Origin: Selenomonas sp. AB3002
GTDB taxonomy: Bacteria; Bacillota; Negativicutes; Selenomonadales; Selenomonadaceae
Direction of reading: 5' to 3'
NCBI RefSeq assembly: GCF_000702545.1
Contig: NZ_JNIO01000002.1
Span: forward strand, 496,001 to 560,000
DNA length: 64,000 nucleotides
The first letter of the stretch is position 1. Each line of letters begins with the position of its first letter. The notes beneath the pieces were generated by a model, which saw nothing but the letters and a program-made list of their open reading frames with translations, had not been told where the DNA came from and ran no database searches. Below are positions 1 to 6,974 of this stretch, one piece after another. The translations under genes and the position numbers were made by a program.

Positions 1-597
1 AATAATGCTGATAGAATCCCCAAATCTCGCCATATCTATCCCGGGAAAGGAATTTCTGTCTGCCAGCAGTTCAGCCGCATGGTTAAACCCCTCTGTATCA
101 GAATATAAGTCCAAAGTTTTCAGAACATCGCGGTTCAGCTGACTGATTCCTATTTCCTGCACAGCTTTTCGCTCCAGCGATTGAAAGGTCAGATCCTGCG
201 CCTTGGCCGCCAGCTGTTCATAATTCAGGTTACGCCCTTGCAAAATAAGCCTGGTCAATTCCAGCTTATCCACTTCGATAGTCGCCGTGTCGTTTCTGCG
301 GTAGGCCTTCGATTTATACATATATGGCTTTTCCATGCCAGCATGAACCTTCAAGGTTACTGTCTTCTTTTCATATTGTACAGTCAGCTCGTAATCAGGC
401 TGTGGCTGTATCGTATCATTGATTTTGTTTTCAATATCCAGGCAGGCCTTCTCCGGGTCAGCCAGCCCCGCAATACTGCCATCATCGCGAACACCAAAAA
501 TGATACTGCCACCGCCATAGTTGGAAAAAGCGCTGACAGTCTTCAGAAAGGTATTCGTTATGTCTTCCTTGAATTCTAAGGTCTTGTTCTCCTTCAT
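1..597 (-). CDS. AlbA_2/Schlafen-type DNA-binding regulator, partial (3' end outside window)
   Basis: The reading frame is open for 199 codons from an ATG at 597 to the window edge, so the C-terminal part is missing. A GGTGG-type ribosome binding site lies just upstream of the ATG. The N-terminus (MKENKTLEFKED) followed by a glycine-rich strand (SNYGGGSIIFGVRDDG, then IAGL) is the typical start of the AlbA_2/divergent AAA-4 domain, the Schlafen-like fold once called 'putative transcriptional regulator'. In full-length relatives this domain is usually followed by a winged-helix region. These proteins are common in accessory regions and their physiological role is generally unknown. The gene lies downstream of, and on the same strand as, the ATPase at 772-2205, separated by a perfect palindrome. 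Confidence 0.75.
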   Translation of the reverse strand, partial: MKENKTLEFKEDITNTFLKTVSAFSNYGGGSIIFGVRDDGSIAGLADPEKACLDIENKINDTIQPQPDYELTVQYEKKTVTLKVHAGMEKPYMYKSKAYRRNDTATIEVDKLELTRLILQGRNLNYEQLAAKAQDLTFQSLERKAVQEIGISQLNRDVLKTLDLYSDTEGFNHAAELLADRNSFPGIDMARFGDSISII

Positions 598-708
598 ACT
601 AAATTCACCACCCATTCATAGAAAAACTTCATCTGTCCTTATTTTACCTTACAAATGTTATACTATCAACTGTATTCTGCTATTTTACGCACTTTTAGAA
701 ACATACAT

Positions 709-752
709 CAGCTGTATTTCAATTGTATTTTTTTGCAATTGAAATACAGCTG
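709..752. repeat. Perfect 17-bp palindrome with A/T-rich loop
   Basis: Arms at 709-725 (CAGCTGTATTTCAATTG) and 736-752 are perfect reverse complements around a 10-nt loop. The element lies between two minus-strand genes. Neither side has a clear U-tract, so it is not a typical intrinsic terminator. It could stabilise an mRNA end or be a binding site. Confidence 0.6.
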
Positions 753-771
753 TTCTTGATGCATGAAAAAG

Positions 772-2205
772 TTATGCATGGGAAATATCTTTCGCTTCAA
801 CCAACAAAACCATTTCCTTGTCTGCCATTCTCTTCAGCTTATCTGTAAAGCCGTAGAATGAGCAGATAACATAGTGATATTCGCCCTTATACTTATTGAC
901 AGGGAACTTTTCCTTCAATTTGCCCAGCACTTCAACGTCTGCCCGTTCATGGCGGAACTTGCACTCACCTAGCAGATACTGCTTGCGCTCCCTGTCCGTG
1001 GCCACAAAATCAATTTCTTCTGCTACAGCTCTATTTTTGCCCTCAACTGTATGAGTCACGCTCTCCCACCAACGGCCAACCTTTGCAAAATGGAAAGGCA
1101 ACTCTCCCTTTTGATTAAGAAGACGCATATATTCTATGCATACTTTTTCAAAACTATGGGAGACAAACTGATGCAGCTGCGGCTCCACCTGATACTGCCA
1201 TACCCCAGCCACATCATCGGTCTCCAGCTCGGAATGATTGCTGTAAACAAAAGAATACCAAAAACGGAAATACTCATCTGTAAGCTTATATAAGCCCCGC
1301 TGGCTGCCTGCCCGCTCTTTATCTGAAGCCAAAACAGAAAACTCACGCTCCACCAGTCCCAATTCCAGCAAATTTCTGAGATAGACACTTATTTTCGTCT
1401 TCTCTATCTGTGTCTTGCTATGGATCAGAGCCATGGTGTTGTTTCCCAGAGCCACTGCTTCAATGATGGCATTATAAACACTGGTTTCCCGCAATTCCTG
1501 ATGAAGCAGAAATTCCACTTCATTATAAAGAACGCATCCCTTTCTCAAAATATTCTCCCGAATATTCTCCGACAGAGAGATTTCCGCACGAAACTGAATC
1601 AGGTAATAAGGAATCCCCCCAAGTATAGCATACGCCGTCAGCTGCTCTTCCAATGTATAACCGGGGAAGAAATCCCTACTCTCCTGAAAGGACAGGGGCC
1701 GCAACTTATAGATTCCCGTTGCCCTGCCATAGAGCGGATTCTTCTCTCCAAGAATTTCATGCTCCATAAAACTCATGGAACTGCCACAGAGCACCAACAT
1801 GACATTCTGCCTGGATAGCTCATGGTCCCAAAGATTCTGCAAGAGTGAAGGAATCTCCGGGTTCGCCTTGCACATATAGGGAAATTCATCAACTATTAGC
1901 AGTTTCTTCTTCTCCGAGGGCAGGTCAACTATACTATGAAAAGCCGCCTCCCAATCCGAAAAGACGCTGATATACCTGGCCGCCACCATTCCAGACTGCA
2001 GCAATCGCTTGGAGAAGCGAGCCAACTGTTCTGTACCAGTGCACTCCGTACAGGCATAAAAAACTGCCTGTTTGTCTTTGGAGAACTGATACAGGAGCTC
2101 TGTCTTGCCAATCCGCCGCCGTCCATACAGCACCACCAGTTCAGCTCTGTCAGAATCATAGCGCTCCTGCAAAAACTTCAGCTCCCGCTTGCGCCCAACA
2201 AACAT
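772..2205 (-). CDS. Archaeal-type ATPase with DUF234/nuclease-like C-terminus
   Basis: This 477-residue protein has an ATPase_2-type N-terminus (MFVGRKRELKFL) with a Walker A motif, GRRRIGKTE, near residue 30 and a Walker B motif, LLIVDEFPYM, near residue 105. A winged-helix-like middle follows. The C-terminal region near residues 395-420 has an E/D...ECK pattern (EEIDFVATD, then LGECKFR) resembling a PD-(D/E)XK nuclease core, as in the DUF234 family. The ATG at 2205 is preceded by an AAGGCGGTGAG ribosome binding site. Members occur as stand-alone genes in many bacteria and archaea and their substrate is unknown. Two tandem palindromes overlap its promoter, suggesting tight repression. Base composition is A+T-richer than the metabolic genes nearby, consistent with an acquired gene. 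Confidence 0.8.
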   Translation of the reverse strand: MFVGRKRELKFLQERYDSDRAELVVLYGRRRIGKTELLYQFSKDKQAVFYACTECTGTEQLARFSKRLLQSGMVAARYISVFSDWEAAFHSIVDLPSEKKKLLIVDEFPYMCKANPEIPSLLQNLWDHELSRQNVMLVLCGSSMSFMEHEILGEKNPLYGRATGIYKLRPLSFQESRDFFPGYTLEEQLTAYAILGGIPYYLIQFRAEISLSENIRENILRKGCVLYNEVEFLLHQELRETSVYNAIIEAVALGNNTMALIHSKTQIEKTKISVYLRNLLELGLVEREFSVLASDKERAGSQRGLYKLTDEYFRFWYSFVYSNHSELETDDVAGVWQYQVEPQLHQFVSHSFEKVCIEYMRLLNQKGELPFHFAKVGRWWESVTHTVEGKNRAVAEEIDFVATDRERKQYLLGECKFRHERADVEVLGKLKEKFPVNKYKGEYHYVICSFYGFTDKLKRMADKEMVLLVEAKDISHA

Positions 2206-2221
2206 AATCTCACCGCCTTAT

Positions 2222-2274
2222 ATAATCATGATTATTATAATCGTGATTATATAATACCATATACAACGCTACAA
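2222..2274 (-). promoter_or_regulatory. Promoter with two tandem 14-bp palindromic operator sites
   Basis: On the minus strand, TTGTAG (2269-2274) and TATAAT (2246-2251) are separated by 17 bases. ATAATCATGATTAT (2222-2235) is a perfect palindrome. The adjacent 2237-2250 copy differs from it at one base and overlaps the -10. The 15-base spacing suggests a repressor bound as two dimers on nearly the same face pattern. The regulator is not identified. Confidence 0.6.
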
Positions 2275-2316
2275 CAAAAGGCCAAGTTGAATAAACATCT
2301 AACTAAAATTGAACTA

Positions 2317-2361
2317 GAAAAAGCTGTGCATAAGCAAATACAACACTCATGCACAGCTTTT
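2317..2361 (-). terminator. Intrinsic terminator after the zinc-ribbon gene
   Basis: A 13-bp perfect stem (arms 2319-2331 and 2349-2361) lies 22 bases after the 2383-2919 stop. On the minus strand it runs into five T residues. Confidence 0.75.
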
Positions 2362-2382
2362 ACTATCAATATCTAATGACAG

Positions 2383-2919
2383 CTACTTTCTGTCACCATA
2401 CATGTCCACATACTCATACAGCGTACTTTCCAAAATCCTTCGCCGCCTCTGTCTTGCGCGCTCACTTTTCAGCAGGGGCCGCCCAATGCCGCCATACTTG
2501 GCAAAGGTGTCCACCAAAAACTTGCTGTCTGCCATACGTCGCTCCCCCCAGCGGCCACTATACATATTGTCACGCATCCTTCGGGAGGCCAGATCCGCAC
2601 GTTTCTGGGAAAAAGCCGCTACACAGTTCATGCAATAAAGCCCCTCATCAATGATTGCGCCGCAAGTTTTGCAGCGATGTGGTTCCTGCAGCCGCTGTGG
2701 GGTCAGGAAACCTTCCCGCTTCATTCTCATAATGGTCTTGAAGGAAAGGCCCGTGCCATGGGCGATGGATATAAGGTCGGTGGCCAGATGGCTGTCCATA
2801 TACTCCCGCACCATCTGCCGCTGGGCTTCCTGCTTATCCTTGCAATGCGGGCAGCAATCCTCTCCCCTATCCAGATAGACCTTATGACAATAAGGACAAT
2901 TCTTCAACTCGCCTTCCAT
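2383..2919 (-). CDS. YvyF-like flagellar-operon zinc protein, paralogue next to the giant flagellin
   Basis: The 178-residue protein starts with a zinc-ribbon-like cysteine pattern (NCPYCHKVY, then CCPHC) and has a second pair near residues 84-99 (CKTCG, then CMNC). A helix-turn-helix-like segment lies between them. The layout matches the protein at 56460-56870, a TIGR03826/YvyF-type flagellar operon protein: N-terminal CPxC-KLY/KVY ribbon, HTH-like middle, second CxxCG...C. Here the C-terminus is longer and rich in Arg (RARQRRRR). The ribosome binding site is AAAGGAGG. It lies directly downstream of the giant flagellin gene, separated by a terminator, and may act with that accessory flagellin. 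Family function is not established; a regulatory or DNA-binding role is inferred from the HTH-like part. Confidence 0.7.
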   Translation of the reverse strand: MEGELKNCPYCHKVYLDRGEDCCPHCKDKQEAQRQMVREYMDSHLATDLISIAHGTGLSFKTIMRMKREGFLTPQRLQEPHRCKTCGAIIDEGLYCMNCVAAFSQKRADLASRRMRDNMYSGRWGERRMADSKFLVDTFAKYGGIGRPLLKSERARQRRRRILESTLYEYVDMYGDRK

Positions 2920-2981
2920 ATAATCCGCTCCTCCTTTTGTTATGGCATATCCCTTCCAAGTGCCACAATCATTGCCCGAAT

Positions 2982-3026
2982 AAAAGAAACACCTCCATCA
3001 GCCAATGGAGGGTGTGGCTGATGGAG
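2982..3026 (-). terminator. Intrinsic terminator of the giant flagellin gene
   Basis: A perfect 12-bp stem (CTCCATCAGCCA at 2993-3004 with its complement at 3015-3026) begins 12 bases past the flagellin stop. On the minus strand it leads into GTGTTTCTTTTA. Confidence 0.8.
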
Positions 3027-3038
3027 ATATTGGCAAAT

Positions 3039-6000
3039 TCATTGCAGGAGTGACAGGACACTGCTACTGTTCTGATTTGCCTGAGCCAGCATAGACTGGG
3101 CCGCCTGGGAAAGAATATTGCTCTTGGTGTACTCCGTCATTTCCTTGGCCATGTCCGCATCCCGTATGGTGGATTCGGAAGCAGCGGTACTTTCCTGCTG
3201 GACGATGATGTTATCATGGGTTGTCTCCAGACGGCTGGTCTGGGCACCTACCAAGGTGGCAGCATCGGCAAGGTACTGGATGGCTTGGTCAAGCAGCCCT
3301 GGCTCGTCCTTAGTGACCATACGGGTGCCATCACGGGACATCTTGCCCGCCTGGTTGCCCAAAAGTTCTTCACGGTGCTCAACTGTGAGGACATCGTAAT
3401 CTGTATATTTTTTAATTTTTGTATTGTAGCCAAAGATATGATCCATAGAAGTCTGAGGAATTTGCAAATGAATATTCATGCTTGCCTTATCCGTGTGATG
3501 AATAATCAAGTCATTAACATAAAGTTTGCGAGTCATGAGCTGAACATCATCGTAGAGGCCATCGGCAAGTTTACTTCCTTTTTCTTGCAAATCCCTATAT
3601 CTTTCTCGCCGCTCTCTCAAATCAAACATACGATCATCATAAACTGTAAGTTTACCAGCTTCCGGATCTGCTGCAAAATGCAGAAAATGGGAGTGGTTAT
3701 TTTTCATATGCTCCAAGCCATCTCCTCCTTGGTCATATATTGTCTGAACCAAGGATTCAACATCCGTAACATTAGAAACATCAATCAATGTGGTTTTGAA
3801 ATCAGCTCCAGATATACCTTTAGGACGAAGCGCATTCTGTGAATCATTGCCATCTACGAATTGGAAATTCATCCACTGCTCAGGGCAAGTAGCACAATAG
3901 ACCCTGAACCCTTTATTATACAAATTATCAGGTATGCCTGAAACATTGGAAAAATCAATCGTATAGGCACTCATAATTCCCTTTGTAATACTAATAGTAT
4001 CGCTATTGCCAGCTAAATTCTTGTTGTAGGCATTAATTTTTAACGCTTTGGTTCCCCCAACACTGGCATCCTCAAAACAACTAACGCCATTGTAATATGA
4101 TGGATTGTTAGCGACCATCAAATTTATAAAAGCATCGGCAATAGTATCTCCATTACTTACAGCATTTCTCAAGGCATTCAAATCTATAACACGGTTTGAG
4201 GCAGAGTGCTTCATTGCATCAAAAGAAATATCTACTTTCGTATCTATAAATTCCCAACTGTAGCCAACAACATTAAGATTTTTACCCTTCAGTTCTTCAA
4301 TGAAGCTCTCCAATACATCACTGTCCGTGGTATCGTAGTCTGTAGGATTAGATAAGTCAATGGTATAGCTTGCCCTGTTGCCATCATGCTCTGCTCCAGC
4401 ATCTGCTCCTCCAGTAGCAGTCACTGTATTTGGATATGCCAGTACTGGCTGAAAGTTCACATCAGTATAGGTCGAATCCTTGCCAGGCGCGCCCTGCATA
4501 GCACCGTTTGAGTTGCTATCAAACCCGTCAATAACCGTAATAGTATCTCCCATATACTGTGACACCAAGCTAAGTGTGCCATTGGCATAAGAAACGTTAA
4601 CCCCACAACTTCTAGTGCTCTTATTATTTAAATTGTCCCAAACGCAAAGAGCCTGTGAATCATATTTAGCATTGAGATCAAAAATATAAACACCAGTATT
4701 GTCGCGAGGTATTTCACTTGGTGTGCCTCCACTGCCCCTAACAAAACGTACATACGCTGTACCAGTAGAACCAGTGATACGTACACCAGAACCTGCTTCC
4801 ACCGTATTAAGGTTGAGATTCATATTTGCATATGTTCCATTAACTCCATCTTTTTTTATTTCAGGAGACACTAAAACTGGTTTATAAACAGGAATATATT
4901 CATCAAGCTCATTTTTTTCGTATCCTATTAATACGTTATCATAAACAGCTGGTTGTACAGTCGCGTTTTGGGGTGCTGTACCACTTGCACTGATACTTCT
5001 GTTAGAGTTTTTAAAATAGGATAACTCCGTATGTACAGCTCCAGTACGTCCATAAGTTGTAGGCACACCATCGTGATTATTTCGCTTTGCAACCGCACCT
5101 GGTTCTGCCCATCCTTCGACCTTGGTATTATTAGCAGCCGAGCCATAAGTAGATGTAGTCATATCCACAGCAGTACCATTAGCTGTTGCATTACCAATAG
5201 CACCTACATTCTTGACAACACTTGCCACCTTTGCAGCTATATCAGCAGAGGTATTGCAGCCACTTACATCTATTTCGATTACATTTTCTTCAGTTGCAGT
5301 GCTGCCATGCCTATAATTCTTGCCTGGATTGGTAGTAAGAACATAATATTTTGTTCCATGAGAAGAGTCGCTAGTATAGAACCCCACACCATCAGCAGCA
5401 GTGCCGTCAGCATACATACTAAAATCCACTGATAACGTTCCTGGAGTAGATGTCTGCGGATTATCACGAGTGCTTGATGTGCCCCCTGACATTGTGACTA
5501 CACTATCCGACCCTAGCAATGGTTCTGCTGTGGAGGATATTTCATCAAAAAACGGCATCGTATCAAAGGGTCCCTCTATTCCATCCAGCCTATCGTACAC
5601 ATCTGGTATCAAATGAAGGTCACTGTCTTCTACAATCATTGGTTGCGGAAGTTTTTCCCAGGTGGTAATCCTTTCAATCTCCTTGCTACCCACCAACAGC
5701 AGCTTCCCATTGTAATTCGTCTCATACGCAATATCATTAATATGCTCGAACCCTTGGGAAATCTCCTTCTGAATGGTCACCCTGTCCAGATCCGTATTGC
5801 TGTCATTATCTGCATCTATGACCTTGGCCTTGATGTTCTTCATAATCTCTATCTGCTGCTGAATGCCACCTGCCGCCACATTCAGCAGGGAAATGCCCGT
5901 CTGCACGTTCGCCTCGTCCCTGTCCAATGCACGTTTGCGCACCCGCATTCTTTCAGAAATGGCATACTCAGAGGCTCCGTCCCCGGCGCCCACGATTTTT

Positions 6001-6107
6001 TGCCCACTGGCCACCTTAGCCAGATCCTTGCCCAGCTTGGACACGTTCTTATTGAGCTCCCCCAGGCTCATCATGGCCGAAGGGTTGTTCATCACTGTCA
6101 TTGCCAT
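3039..6107 (-). CDS. Giant flagellin (1,022 residues)
   Basis: Both conserved flagellin ends are present. The N-terminal D0/D1 segment includes SGQKIVGAGDGASEYAISER and the C-terminal segment ends STIRDADMAKEM...SVLSLLQ, close to the three 513-520-residue flagellins at 41-46 kb. About 700 residues of Ser/Thr/Asn/Gly-rich variable region (roughly 150-860) are inserted between them, making the protein about twice the usual length. The start is placed at the ATG at 6107 (MAMTVMNNPSAMM), which aligns with MAMVVKNN of the other flagellins and follows a GGGGGTAAGG ribosome binding site. An in-frame extension to 6191 exists but would place the conserved start at residue 29. A sigma-28 promoter lies at 6204-6230, a serine recombinase gene just upstream and a YvyF-like gene downstream. 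The product is expected to be exported by the flagellar type III system and to form a filament with a large surface domain. Confidence 0.9.
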   Translation of the reverse strand: MAMTVMNNPSAMMSLGELNKNVSKLGKDLAKVASGQKIVGAGDGASEYAISERMRVRKRALDRDEANVQTGISLLNVAAGGIQQQIEIMKNIKAKVIDADNDSNTDLDRVTIQKEISQGFEHINDIAYETNYNGKLLLVGSKEIERITTWEKLPQPMIVEDSDLHLIPDVYDRLDGIEGPFDTMPFFDEISSTAEPLLGSDSVVTMSGGTSSTRDNPQTSTPGTLSVDFSMYADGTAADGVGFYTSDSSHGTKYYVLTTNPGKNYRHGSTATEENVIEIDVSGCNTSADIAAKVASVVKNVGAIGNATANGTAVDMTTSTYGSAANNTKVEGWAEPGAVAKRNNHDGVPTTYGRTGAVHTELSYFKNSNRSISASGTAPQNATVQPAVYDNVLIGYEKNELDEYIPVYKPVLVSPEIKKDGVNGTYANMNLNLNTVEAGSGVRITGSTGTAYVRFVRGSGGTPSEIPRDNTGVYIFDLNAKYDSQALCVWDNLNNKSTRSCGVNVSYANGTLSLVSQYMGDTITVIDGFDSNSNGAMQGAPGKDSTYTDVNFQPVLAYPNTVTATGGADAGAEHDGNRASYTIDLSNPTDYDTTDSDVLESFIEELKGKNLNVVGYSWEFIDTKVDISFDAMKHSASNRVIDLNALRNAVSNGDTIADAFINLMVANNPSYYNGVSCFEDASVGGTKALKINAYNKNLAGNSDTISITKGIMSAYTIDFSNVSGIPDNLYNKGFRVYCATCPEQWMNFQFVDGNDSQNALRPKGISGADFKTTLIDVSNVTDVESLVQTIYDQGGDGLEHMKNNHSHFLHFAADPEAGKLTVYDDRMFDLRERRERYRDLQEKGSKLADGLYDDVQLMTRKLYVNDLIIHHTDKASMNIHLQIPQTSMDHIFGYNTKIKKYTDYDVLTVEHREELLGNQAGKMSRDGTRMVTKDEPGLLDQAIQYLADAATLVGAQTSRLETTHDNIIVQQESTAASESTIRDADMAKEMTEYTKSNILSQAAQSMLAQANQNSSSVLSLLQ

Positions 6108-6148
6108 ATTCCTTACCCCCTTGTCCCCCATCCATGGACGACTCACTC

Positions 6149-6175
6149 TTTTCCAAAAGGTATACTTTTTTATAA
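6149..6175. repeat. hix/res-like palindromic site B (in flagellin leader)
   Basis: A 27-bp imperfect palindrome centred on GGTATAC with flanking CAAAA and TTTTT arms. It matches the reverse complement of site A (6241-6267) at 24 of 27 positions. In the direct orientation it matches at 19 of 27. It lies between the sigma-28 promoter and the start of the giant flagellin. Confidence 0.55.
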
Positions 6176-6203
6176 ACGGTCTCTTTTTCATGCTACATAA
6201 TAG

Positions 6204-6230
6204 TTATCGGCGAAAATGGAATTTCCTTAA
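6204..6230 (-). promoter_or_regulatory. Sigma-28 promoter of the giant flagellin
   Basis: The minus strand reads TTAA (6227-6230), 15 bases, then GCCGATAA (6204-6211), a perfect sigma-28 -10. The same layout precedes the three tandem flagellins. The promoter sits between the two hix/res-like sites A and B. Confidence 0.8.
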
Positions 6231-6240
6231 GCTGAATTTC

Positions 6241-6267
6241 TTTTCAAAAAGTATACCTTTTTGAAAA
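6241..6267. repeat. hix/res-like palindromic site A (between recombinase gene and promoter)
   Basis: Perfect 10-bp arms TTTTCAAAAA (6241-6250) and TTTTTGAAAA (6258-6267) flank a GTATACC centre. The half-site resembles the TTATCAAAAACC half of Hin sites. It begins upstream of the sigma-28 promoter and ends 12 bases from the recombinase stop codon. Confidence 0.55.
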
Positions 6268-6279
6268 TGGTCTCTCTTT

Positions 6280-6876
6280 TTAGTTTCTGATATGGCGTGC
6301 TTTGTAGTAGAATGTAGAAGCTGGCATGCCACACTTCTCGGCAGCTTGTGCCAGAGTTACCTTGCCCTGACGCCACTTTTCGCACTGCCGATAGAATTCC
6401 TGAGGGATTTTACGTTGGGGCCTGCCAAAGCGTACCCCACGCTCCTTGGCGGCAGCAATACCCTCCGCCTGTCTCTGGCGTATGCTGGTCCTTTCATTCT
6501 CTGCCACAAAGGACAAAATTTGCAATACCAGGTCGCTAAGGAAAGTCCCAATCAAATCCTTCCCTTTACGGGTATCCAACAGCGGCATATCAAGTACCAC
6601 TATGTCTGCCCCCTTTTCCTTGGTAATGCGCCGCCATTCCCGAATGATTTCCTGATAGTTCCTGCCCAACCTGTCCAAAGAATGAATGTAGAGCAGTGAA
6701 CCCTTTTTCAGCTTTTTCAGCAGCCTCTGATACGCAGGCCTCTGAAAGTCCTTGCCAGACACACGGTCAATGAGTATGCACTTGTTGGGCACCTTGGCCT
6801 TCCGCAGGGACAGCACTTGCCTGTCCGTATTCTGCTCTCTGGTGCTCACCCTTGCATAACCGTATATGTTTCCCAT
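6280..6876 (-). CDS. Small serine recombinase (resolvase/invertase family)
   Basis: The 198-residue protein starts GNIYGYARVSTREQNTDRQ, with the catalytic serine in the YxRVST motif. The expected SLDRLGRN segment lies near residues 66-73. A C-terminal helix-turn-helix (about 155-195, VTLAQAAEKCGMPASTFYY) follows the GRPQRK hinge. Length and order fit the resolvase/DNA-invertase class (TnpR, Hin, Bin). The ribosome binding site is GGGAGGCGAT. No transposase or terminal repeats are nearby, so it looks like a chromosomal recombinase. It lies directly upstream of the giant flagellin gene, with two palindromic sites resembling serine-recombinase crossover sites in the gap. This suggests control of flagellin phase, by inference. 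Confidence 0.9.
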   Translation of the reverse strand: MGNIYGYARVSTREQNTDRQVLSLRKAKVPNKCILIDRVSGKDFQRPAYQRLLKKLKKGSLLYIHSLDRLGRNYQEIIREWRRITKEKGADIVVLDMPLLDTRKGKDLIGTFLSDLVLQILSFVAENERTSIRQRQAEGIAAAKERGVRFGRPQRKIPQEFYRQCEKWRQGKVTLAQAAEKCGMPASTFYYKARHIRN

Positions 6877-6923
6877 AAATAATCGCCTCCCACCCCCACC
6901 ATACTCCTTATTTCAAAATACTT

Positions 6924-6965
6924 CAAGGGGCTTGCCCGCGCTTTGCGACGCAGACCAGCCCCTTG
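6924..6965 (-). terminator. Probable terminator of fbp
   Basis: CAAGGGGCT (6924-6932) pairs with AGCCCCTTG (6957-6965), 9 bases past the fbp stop. The U-tract is weak (AAGTATTTT), so termination strength is uncertain. Confidence 0.5.
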
Positions 6966-6974
6966 TTTATGCCC

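Noticed and set aside
6108-6191. N-terminal extension of the giant flagellin
   Set aside because: The frame is open upstream, but the conserved flagellin start and a ribosome binding site are at 6107. The extension would run through site B.
6280-6876. Transposon resolvase with its transposon
   Set aside because: No transposase, terminal inverted repeats or target duplication was seen nearby. The gene looks stand-alone.
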